The notes beneath the pieces are model-generated. The model did no database searches, was not told the origin of the DNA, and saw only the letters and a program-made list of their open reading frames with translations. From assembly GCA_002400405.1 (NCBI GenBank), contig DHFM01000065.1, positions 1-22,523 of the forward strand: a stretch of DNA of 22,523 bases, in the 5' to 3' direction. Of this stretch, positions 8,023 through 13,621 are shown piece by piece (position 1 is the stretch's first letter; each line of letters opens with the position of its first letter). The translations under genes and the position numbers were made by a program. The stretch comes from Candidatus Moranbacteria bacterium UBA4824. Its GTDB lineage: Bacteria; Patescibacteriota; Minisyncoccia; Moranbacterales; UBA2206.

Positions 8023-9000
8023 TTAGTATAAATTCAAAAATTCAACTTCAGCTATCTTGTTTTTTACACTAATTATCATATATTGTTTTTGATGATACAG
8101 GGAAGGGATATCAGCATAATGAGTTCCGGCAAAAGTAAACGTTCGGGCTCTGTTTTTGTGGCCGTTAGAAATCAAAATTACATCGTCTTGATATTTTTTC
8201 AGCAACTTTTCAATTTCAACACTATTTGTTAAATTATATATCGGGTGATGGATAAAAATAATATTGCGATCACTTTCTCTTAGTCTTTCTTCTAGCCATA
8301 TTTTTTCTTTTGACGGAATATATCCAGTATAAGCTCCTGGTTTCTGTTTTTCTGGATCAACATCCCCTTCGGAACCTTGCCAATACAGCGCATCTAAAAC
8401 TATAACTTGATAACCTTTCACTACAAAAGAATAGTAAGAATCAAAGCCAGTTAAATCTTTATAATCTTTCTTGTTGAGACTAAGCATTTCATGATTACCA
8501 ATCACATGATAGCGAGGCTGGTAGGCTAAAAGCGCGTTCGCTTTTTTAAAATCAGCCAAGCCATCCTCTCTGGTTTGTCTGCCATTTCCCTCCTTAGTTC
8601 TATTTTCAATAAAATCCCCCACTTCAATCACAAAATCAGGTCTTGTCTCATGCTCTTGCATCTTTTTGGCAAAATCTCCAATTAGCTTAAATCTATTATC
8701 AATAGCTTGAGAATCTGCCATAACTCCAATTACCAAATCAGGCTTTTCTTTATAATAATTCTCACTAACAAATTCTTCATCTTCAATATTATTTACATTT
8801 TCATTTTCGTTTTGAGTTGCAATATTTCGACAAATTTTTTCAACCACAAAATTAGAAATATTTTTCCCAAAAAAAATGAAACTGAAAATTGCAATTGCTA
8901 TTGCAATCAAAAGAATCAACACCGTTCTTTCTGTTTTTTTCCTATTTTTTAAAAAAAAATTTTTAAAATTTTTAATCTCCTCGAATATTTTTTTGCGCAT
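8023..9000 (-). CDS. Membrane-anchored metallophosphoesterase paralog with altered metal site
   Basis: The 325-residue protein has a membrane helix at about 26-44 and the same fold as the product of 6993-7979 (shared VIGVM, GDFIENR, PRYHV.GNHEM, DSYYSF, KPGAY). Two ligands differ from the family: motif I reads DSQ (D96, Q98 in place of His) and the last motif reads GHKN (N283 in place of the second His). GD (D129), GNHE (N169, H170) and HH (251-252) remain. By family knowledge (Mre11-type numbering) both lost histidines belong to the same metal site. The protein may use one metal, bind another metal, or be a non-catalytic partner of its paralog. The gene starts 3 nt after the dehydrogenase stop, so co-translation is likely. 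Confidence 0.85.
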   Translation of the reverse strand: MRKKIFEEIKNFKNFFLKNRKKTERTVLILLIAIAIAIFSFIFFGKNISNFVVEKICRNIATQNENENVNNIEDEEFVSENYYKEKPDLVIGVMADSQAIDNRFKLIGDFAKKMQEHETRPDFVIEVGDFIENRTKEGNGRQTREDGLADFKKANALLAYQPRYHVIGNHEMLSLNKKDYKDLTGFDSYYSFVVKGYQVIVLDALYWQGSEGDVDPEKQKPGAYTGYIPSKEKIWLEERLRESDRNIIFIHHPIYNLTNSVEIEKLLKKYQDDVILISNGHKNRARTFTFAGTHYADIPSLYHQKQYMIISVKNKIAEVEFLNLY

Positions 9001-9003
9001 ATG

Positions 9004-10341
9004 TTATCTTTCAGCCGGCCGGCCGATTGAATAATATTTAAAACCAAGCTCTTGCATTTTTTTTGGGTCATAAAGAAGACGTCCGTCAAAAATCAATGAT
9101 TGCTTTAATCTTTTTTTCATTTCAGAAAAATCCGGGGTGCGAAAATCTTTCCATTCGGTGATGATGAGTAGAGCATCAGTTCCACTAAGCGCCTCGTATT
9201 TATTTTCAAAATAACTAATGGCCGAATTGTCACCAAAATATTCCGGAGTTTTCGCCATCTTCATTGCTTCAGGATCATGGGCTTGAATTTTTGCGCCCTT
9301 GGAAATTAATTTATTTATAATAGTGATGGCCGAGGATTCGCGCATATCATCTGTTCCAGCCTTAAACGCCAAGCCCCACACAGAAAAAATCTTACCTTCC
9401 AAGCTTTCTCCTAAATTTTCTAAAACCATATCGGCCAAAACATCTTTTTGCTTTTCATTAGTTTCTAAGGTTTGCAAAAGCATTTCTGCTGTATAATCAT
9501 TGTCCTTGGCAATTTTGATGAGCGCTTTCACATCTTTTGGGAAACAACTTCCCCCAAAACCGCAACTGGCATACATAAACGGTTCTCCGATGCGTGGATC
9601 GGCACCAATGGCTTTTCTCACAAGATCATAGTCCGCTCCCACCCGCGCACAGATATTAGCCAATTCATTGTTTATAGAAATTTTAGCCGCTAAAAAACTG
9701 TTGGCCGCATATTTGACTGTTTCAGCCGTCTTTGGGTCCATTGCGTAAAAACGGCCTTCTCGGCGCATAAAAGGAGTATAGAGCTCTTCCATTGTTTTTA
9801 GCACCTTCTCGTCATCTGCCCCTACCACAATGCGACTAGGCTCCAAGAAATCTTTCACCGCCGTTCCTTGCGCCAAAAACTCAGGATTACTAACTACATG
9901 AAAAGGAATACTAGCCCCTCGTTTTTTTTGCTCTTCTTCAATGGTTTTTTTGACTAACTCAGCTGTTCCCACTGGCACCGTTGATTTATCCACAATAATC
10001 AGTTCATGATCCATCATTTGCCCAATCGATCTTGCCACTGAAATTACATGACTAAGATCAGCGCTTCCATCTTCATTTGGCGGAGTGCCAACAGCAATAA
10101 AAACTATTCCGCTTGAATCCAACGCCTCTTTCAAATCGGTGGTAAAATGCAAAGTTTCATTTTTCAAATTTCGCGCCACTAATTCATCCAAACCTTTTTC
10201 ATGGAGCGGAACTTTTCCGCTTTTAAATTGTTCCACTTTTTCCGGATTATTATCCACACAAATCACACTATTGCCCATTTCCGCAAAACAAGCGCCTGTG
10301 ACTGATCCGACATATCCTGTTCCAATAATTGCTATTTTCAT
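9004..10341 (-). CDS. ugd: UDP-glucose 6-dehydrogenase
   Basis: The cytosolic enzyme oxidises UDP-glucose to UDP-glucuronate with two NAD+. The 445-residue length is normal for the family. Visible are the N-terminal Rossmann nucleotide loop GTGYVG (7-12), VGTPP (84-88), SNPEFLAQG (151-159), the central dimer helix region around EPFMYASCGFGGSCFPKD with the catalytic Cys266, and the C-terminal UDP-binding domain (WGLAFKAGTDDMRESSA, ITEWKDFR). UDP-mannose or UDP-GlcNAc-type dehydrogenases share these motifs, but the sequence reads as the Ugd/TuaD branch. It is second in the minus-strand cluster after a GtrB-like GT2 gene and just before two phosphoesterases. This suggests uronic-acid-containing surface glycans. 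AAGGGA sits directly before the ATG. Confidence 0.93.
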   Translation of the reverse strand: MKIAIIGTGYVGSVTGACFAEMGNSVICVDNNPEKVEQFKSGKVPLHEKGLDELVARNLKNETLHFTTDLKEALDSSGIVFIAVGTPPNEDGSADLSHVISVARSIGQMMDHELIIVDKSTVPVGTAELVKKTIEEEQKKRGASIPFHVVSNPEFLAQGTAVKDFLEPSRIVVGADDEKVLKTMEELYTPFMRREGRFYAMDPKTAETVKYAANSFLAAKISINNELANICARVGADYDLVRKAIGADPRIGEPFMYASCGFGGSCFPKDVKALIKIAKDNDYTAEMLLQTLETNEKQKDVLADMVLENLGESLEGKIFSVWGLAFKAGTDDMRESSAITIINKLISKGAKIQAHDPEAMKMAKTPEYFGDNSAISYFENKYEALSGTDALLIITEWKDFRTPDFSEMKKRLKQSLIFDGRLLYDPKKMQELGFKYYSIGRPAER

Positions 10342-10346
10342 TCCCT

Positions 10347-10385
10347 TACGAATTACGAATCCGTACGAATGTACGAATTACGAAT
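10347..10385. repeat. Short TACGAAT repeat array between GT2 and ugd
   Basis: Five copies of TACGAAT start at 10347, 10354, 10364, 10372 and 10379, fill the 58-bp gap between the two minus-strand genes and end in a T-run. The spacings (7, 10, 8, 7) resemble those of the motif arrays that border the small cassettes at 12244-12729 and 13130-13613, but no gene is enclosed here. Confidence 0.7.
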
Positions 10386-10399
10386 TTTTTTTAATATTT

Positions 10400-11335
10400 T
10401 TAAGATTCCTTTATCTCCTTTATCGAATAGTTCATTCTATTTTGGCTTTTGAAATAGTTCTTAATTAGGATATCTGCCAAAAGTCCGAAAATGAAAAGCT
10501 GGATACCGATCATAATGAAAAACACGCCAATAAGTGGCCAGATTTTGTCAGCAATTGATCCGCCCATAATTTTTTCCACTACCATCCAAATCAAAATCAA
10601 AAATCCCAAAAAAGACAAGAAAATTCCTGATCCACCAAAAAGATGAAGTGGTCGATTGGCATATTTTCCCCAAAACCAAATAGACACCATATCCACAAAA
10701 CCCTTGACTCCGCGTTTCCAATTATATTTCGTCACTCCACTGGTACGCGGATGATGCGAAACTTTCACTTCTCCGACTTTATAGCCTTGCAATTCCAAAA
10801 GCGCGGGGATGAAACGATGCATCTCACCAAAAAGATCCACGTCCTTGAAACATTCTCGCCTATAGGCTTTGAGTGAACAGCCGGAATCATGAATTTTGTC
10901 ATGAATTAAAATTTTTCGCAATAAATTAGCGGTGCGAGAAAATATCTTTTTAGAAATTGAATCTTTTCTTTGCCATCTCCAGCCGGAAACGATGTCGTAT
11001 CCCTTTTCTATTTCCGCCAAAAGCAATGGAATATCCGCCGGATCATTTTGTAAGTCTCCATCCATCATTACGATAATCTCACCCAGTGAATTTTTCACCC
11101 CCGCGTCAAAAGCGGCTGTTTGGCCAAAATTTCTTCTAAATTTGATGAGTTTGAGTGGTGTGAGTCCTTGGCAATTCTCCACGGTCTTGTCGCGTGAACC
11201 ATCATCGATAAAAATAATCTCAAAACTCTTTTCCAATTTTTCACAAGCTTCTTTGATTTTTCTATGAAGCTCACGAACATTCCCCTCTTCGTTGTACAGC
11301 GGAACCACCACTGAGATTTTTTTGTTTTCTTGCAT
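10400..11335 (-). CDS. GT2 polyprenyl-phosphate glycosyltransferase (GtrB/ArnC-like)
   Basis: The 311-residue protein has an N-terminal GT-A domain with SVVVPLYNEEGN (8-19), FIDDGSRD (D44/D45) and the metal-binding MMDGDLQNDP (D91, D93). LIKFRRNFGQTAAFDAG and HDSGCSLKAYRRE follow, which are characteristic of GtrB/ArnC/DPM1 enzymes. Two C-terminal membrane helices (about 231-252 and 266-290) anchor it, as in GtrB. The usual reaction is transfer of a hexose or aminopentose from a nucleotide sugar to undecaprenyl phosphate on the cytosolic face. It would supply donors to the GT-C enzymes nearby. It is the first gene of the minus-strand cluster, and a 106-bp mobile-like element begins 12 nt before its ATG. 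Confidence 0.9.
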   Translation of the reverse strand: MQENKKISVVVPLYNEEGNVRELHRKIKEACEKLEKSFEIIFIDDGSRDKTVENCQGLTPLKLIKFRRNFGQTAAFDAGVKNSLGEIIVMMDGDLQNDPADIPLLLAEIEKGYDIVSGWRWQRKDSISKKIFSRTANLLRKILIHDKIHDSGCSLKAYRRECFKDVDLFGEMHRFIPALLELQGYKVGEVKVSHHPRTSGVTKYNWKRGVKGFVDMVSIWFWGKYANRPLHLFGGSGIFLSFLGFLILIWMVVEKIMGGSIADKIWPLIGVFFIMIGIQLFIFGLLADILIKNYFKSQNRMNYSIKEIKES

Positions 11336-11347
11336 AATAAAAAATTC

Positions 11348-11453
11348 ACCCCCACACCAAAATTAAAAAATTATATTTTTTTGCAGTTTTATTATATATA
11401 TCCAAATTCTTATTTTTTACTCTAAATTTTTATAAGATATTTGGTGTGGGGGT
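11348..11453. mobile_element. 106-bp inverted-repeat element in a divergent promoter region (CCCCCACACC family, copy 2)
   Basis: A perfect 14-bp terminal inverted repeat, ACCCCCACACCAAA (11348-11361) and TTTGGTGTGGGGGT (11440-11453), bounds exactly 106 bp, the same length as the copy inside the GT-C gene. About 22 nt of one end match that copy with one gap; the AT-rich interior differs. It sits between divergent GT2 genes. Reading toward the minus-strand gene it contains a TATAAT (11370-11375), and its terminal GGGGGTGA-like sequence lies 10-13 nt before the ATG. It may therefore supply expression signals. Confidence 0.75.
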
Positions 11454-11537
11454 AAAATTAAAATATTACTTATCCTCTTATGATCCAATAATACTATAAC
11501 TTTCAAAAAACGGCAATTTATCAAAATTTGCTTTTGT

Positions 11538-11545
11538 GATATACT
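11538..11545 (+). promoter_or_regulatory. Extended -10 promoter giving a probably leaderless mRNA
   Basis: TGATATACT (TG then TATACT, 11540-11545) is an extended -10 element ending 6 nt before the ATG at 11552. The expected start site, 6-7 nt after the -10, coincides with the A of the ATG. No Shine-Dalgarno site exists, and the -35 position (TTTATC) is weak. Leaderless initiation is inferred. Confidence 0.5.
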
Positions 11546-11551
11546 GAAAAA

Positions 11552-12229
11552 ATGAATATATATATAGTTGTTCCAGCCTTTAATGAAGGAAATATAATCC
11601 AAGAAGTTATTAGAGAAATTCAAAAAGCCGGCTATGAAAAAATAATCGTAGTTGATGATGGTAGCAGTGATGATACTTTCTCCAAAGCTCAAGCACTTTT
11701 GCCAAGTACGGTTTTTCGTCATAAAATAAATCGAGGAAAGGGAGCCGCCACTAAAACCGGCATCGAAGCGGCTAAAATTTTGGGTGCGGATATTGTCGTC
11801 ACGCTTGACGGCGACGGACAACATAATCCGCTTGATATCAAAAAATTAACCGCCCCGATTGAATTTGAAAATTTCGATGTAGTGCTCGGAACAAGACTGC
11901 TAAATCCAAAAGGTATGCCGTTTCACAAAATTCTAGCCAACAAAATTGGAAATTTTTTCACTTGGTTTTTTTATGGTCTTTGGGTGACCGATTCCCAATC
12001 TGGCTTTCGCGCCTACTCAAGACGCGCCGTTGAAATAATCGACACCCGATCCGATCGTTATGAATATGAATCTGAAGTAATTTATGAGATAAAAAAACAT
12101 AAGCTAAAATATATTGAAGTTCCCATCACTGTTCGTTACACCGAATATTCAATGGGGAAAGTTCAAAAACAAAATTTCCTAAACGGCCTCAAGACGTTAT
12201 ATAAAATAGTTTGGAATATAATAAGTTAA
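11552..12229 (+). CDS. GT2 glycosyltransferase, DPM1-like, no membrane anchor
   Basis: The 225-residue single GT-A domain has IVVPAFNEGN (5-14), VVDDGSSDDT (D35/D36), NRGKGAATKTGIEAA, the metal-binding LDGDGQH (D86, D88) and DSQSGFRAYSR. The family moves a sugar from a nucleotide donor to a polyprenyl phosphate. The absence of C-terminal helices fits the short DPM1-like group, which is often encoded beside a small DUF2304 membrane protein. Here DUF2304 is the second gene downstream, and an S23-family cassette appears to have split the pair. It starts a plus-strand run that goes on to 14410. Confidence 0.87.
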   Translation: MNIYIVVPAFNEGNIIQEVIREIQKAGYEKIIVVDDGSSDDTFSKAQALLPSTVFRHKINRGKGAATKTGIEAAKILGADIVVTLDGDGQHNPLDIKKLTAPIEFENFDVVLGTRLLNPKGMPFHKILANKIGNFFTWFFYGLWVTDSQSGFRAYSRRAVEIIDTRSDRYEYESEVIYEIKKHKLKYIEVPITVRYTEYSMGKVQKQNFLNGLKTLYKIVWNIIS

Positions 12230-12243
12230 ACTAGTCACAATTT

Positions 12244-12279
12244 TCAACTTTCAATTATCAATTTTCAACCAATAATCAA
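12244..12279. repeat. Left TCAA array of the S23 cassette
   Basis: TCAA occurs at 12244, 12251, 12258, 12265 and 12276, with spacings of 7, 7, 7 and 11 nt. The mirror-image array (TTGA) follows the gene at 12700-12729. The first TTAAACT outside (12226-12232) has an inverted match, AGTTTAA, at 12732-12738, so the enclosed unit may span about 12226-12738. Confidence 0.55.
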
Positions 12280-12300
12280 TTTTAAAATTATAATTTATCC

Positions 12301-12669
12301 ATGAGTAATCAACGAGAATATAATCTGGAAGAAAGATTGGCGGTTTTCGCCGAAAAAGTTATCGACCTCATGAAAAAACTTCCTAATAATCCCATAAACC
12401 TCCGCATGATTCCTCAAGAAACAGCGGCAGCCGGTTCATCGGGTGCGAATTATTGCGAAGCGACGGAAGCTGAAAGCAAGAAAGATTTTATTCACAAAAT
12501 TGGGATTGTAAAAAAAGAATTAAAGGAAAGTAAACACTGGCTAAGACTATTAGCTCGAGCAAATCCAGAATTCGCAGAAGAATTCAGAGAGTTATGGAAA
12601 GAAAATCAAGAATTAATTCTAATATTTTCTAAAACCCTGAAAACTTGTAGGGAAGGAAAAGAAAAATAA
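12301..12669 (+). CDS. Four-helix-bundle protein (S23 / 23S rRNA intervening-sequence protein family)
   Basis: The 122-residue, entirely helical protein closely fits the family: YNLEERLAVFAEKVIDLMKK (helix 1), LPNNPINLRMIPQ (28-40), GSSGANYCEA (46-55) and SKKDFIHKIGIVKKELKESKHWL. Relatives are encoded inside intervening sequences of 23S rRNA genes in Leptospira and Coxiella and also as free-standing genes in many bacteria. Their molecular role is unsettled, although nucleic-acid binding has been proposed. Here it lies inside a glycan gene run, between a GT2 and DUF2304, enclosed by short inverted repeat arrays. It is probably a passenger on a small mobile unit and not part of glycan synthesis. 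No Shine-Dalgarno site is visible before the ATG. Confidence 0.9.
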   Translation: MSNQREYNLEERLAVFAEKVIDLMKKLPNNPINLRMIPQETAAAGSSGANYCEATEAESKKDFIHKIGIVKKELKESKHWLRLLARANPEFAEEFRELWKENQELILIFSKTLKTCREGKEK

Positions 12670-12699
12670 AATTTTCAATGACCATTAAATACTTAAAAA

Positions 12700-12729
12700 T
12701 TGAAGCTTAATTGAGCGGTTGAGAGTTGA
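12700..12729. repeat. Right TTGA array of the S23 cassette
   Basis: TTGA (the reverse complement of TCAA) occurs at 12700, 12711, 12719 and 12726. Read inward from the outside, the spacings are 7, 8 and 11 nt, nearly mirroring the left array (7, 7, 7, 11). Together they make an imperfect inverted repeat around the S23 gene. Confidence 0.55.
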
Positions 12730-12796
12730 GCAGTTTAATATTATTCAAAGCGATTTAAAACTAAAAAAAATATAATAATTTAATTAAAAAAACCAT

Positions 12797-13141
12797 ATGC
12801 CTTCTATCCATCTCTATCAAATCGCCGTCATTATCGTTTCCTCTTTGATGATCTATCAAGGATTGGATCGATATTTTAAAAAACAAAAGAATCAGTCTTT
12901 CTTGAAGCTTTTAGTCCGTCTAATTGTTTGGGGCGGAATGATTGTGATTGTCATCTATCCTAAAATAAGTATGAGTCTGGCAGAACTCATCGGCATCGAA
13001 GGCAACATCAACGCCGTGATTTTAGTCGGATTCATCCTGATTTTCCTTATCATTTTCAAACTTCTAAATGCCATCGAAAAACTAGAACAGCAAATGACGG
13101 AGATCACCAGGAAAGATTCACTGGAAAATCTGAACCACTGA
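12797..13141 (+). CDS. DUF2304 small membrane protein
   Basis: The 114-residue protein has three membrane helices (about 7-24, 38-55 and 71-90) and a charged C-terminal helix with a coiled-coil look (LLNAIEKLEQQMTEITRKDSLENLNH). This matches DUF2304, a family of unknown biochemical function that usually neighbours DPM1-like GT2 genes and may anchor or regulate them. The expected GT2 partner (11552-12229) is upstream but separated by the S23 cassette. The last codons (LNH and the TGA stop) lie within the 14-bp terminal repeat of the following GxxExxY cassette. The natural C-terminus may therefore have been replaced when that cassette inserted. Confidence 0.8.
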   Translation: MPSIHLYQIAVIIVSSLMIYQGLDRYFKKQKNQSFLKLLVRLIVWGGMIVIVIYPKISMSLAELIGIEGNINAVILVGFILIFLIIFKLLNAIEKLEQQMTEITRKDSLENLNH

Positions 13142-13173
13142 TTCGCACATGATTACAATGATTTCACATGATT
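13130..13173. repeat. Left terminal inverted repeat of the GxxExxY cassette
   Basis: It begins CTGAACCACTGATT (13130-13143), which is repeated perfectly in inverse at 13600-13613. TGATT recurs at 13139, 13150, 13159 and 13169 (spacings 11, 9, 10). The whole 44-bp arm matches the right arm at 34 of 44 positions by eye. It overlaps the end of the DUF2304 gene. Confidence 0.8.
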
Positions 13174-13177
13174 TTTT

Positions 13178-13564
13178 ATGGAAAAATATGTAAATAATAA
13201 ATATTATAAATCTGAAATTACTGGCAACATTATTGGTTGTGCACAGAAAGTTCATAAGCAGTTGGGCAATGGTTTCCAAGAAATTATTTATCAAAGAGCG
13301 TTAGAAATCGAATTTAAAAAAGAAAAAATGAAATTTGAAAGAGAAAAAGAAATGGATATTTTTTATGAGGACAGAATTATTGGAAACCGCCGAGTTGATT
13401 TCGTCGTTGATGGAGATATTATGGTTGAACTCAAAGCCATTACAAAATTAGAAGATGTAAACACTGCTCAGCTCATAAATTATATCGAGGCCTATAAAGT
13501 TAAACTCGGACTACTAATTAATTTTGGTACCAAAAGTCTAGAAGTAAGAAGATATGTTAAATAG
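13178..13564 (+). CDS. GxxExxY protein (PD-(D/E)XK nuclease-like)
   Basis: The 128-residue protein carries the naming motif GFQEIIY (G32, E35, Y38) after a helix with VHKQLGNG. A PD-(D/E)XK-type core follows: RVDFVV (D74), MVELKA (E84, K86), TAQLINYIEA (Q98) and GLLINFG. The fold is that of a small metal-dependent nuclease, but no activity or target is established for the family as far as I know. Length and all motifs are intact. It is enclosed by 44-bp inverted repeats (13130-13173 and 13570-13613) and inserted between DUF2304 and a GT2 gene. This suggests a mobile cassette; whether the protein moves the cassette or is a passenger is unknown. Confidence 0.9.
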   Translation: MEKYVNNKYYKSEITGNIIGCAQKVHKQLGNGFQEIIYQRALEIEFKKEKMKFEREKEMDIFYEDRIIGNRRVDFVVDGDIMVELKAITKLEDVNTAQLINYIEAYKVKLGLLINFGTKSLEVRRYVK

Positions 13565-13569
13565 CTATA

Positions 13570-13613
13570 AATCACGTGTCATCAGGAGAATCAGGTGATA
13601 ATCAGTGGTTCAG
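13570..13613. repeat. Right terminal inverted repeat of the GxxExxY cassette
   Basis: It ends AATCAGTGGTTCAG (13600-13613), a perfect inverse of the left end. AATCA-type units start at 13570, 13580 (one mismatch), 13589 and 13600. Read from the outside, the spacings are 11, 9 and 10 nt, exactly as on the left. It ends 8 nt before the ATG of the next GT2 gene. Confidence 0.8.
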
Positions 13614-13621
13614 AAATTTAA

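Noticed and set aside
9009..9024. GC-rich GCCGGCCGGC palindrome at the end of ugd
   Set aside because: It encodes GRPAER at the natural C-terminus, and no paralog comparison shows an insertion.
11417..11824. Minus-strand open frame opposite the GT2 gene at 11552
   Set aside because: It runs antisense through well-conserved GT2 motifs and through the 106-bp element; no homology or signals support it.
12244..12279. Regular short repeats before the S23 gene as a CRISPR array
   Set aside because: Units are 4-6 nt at 7-nt spacing with no unique spacers of normal length and no cas genes.
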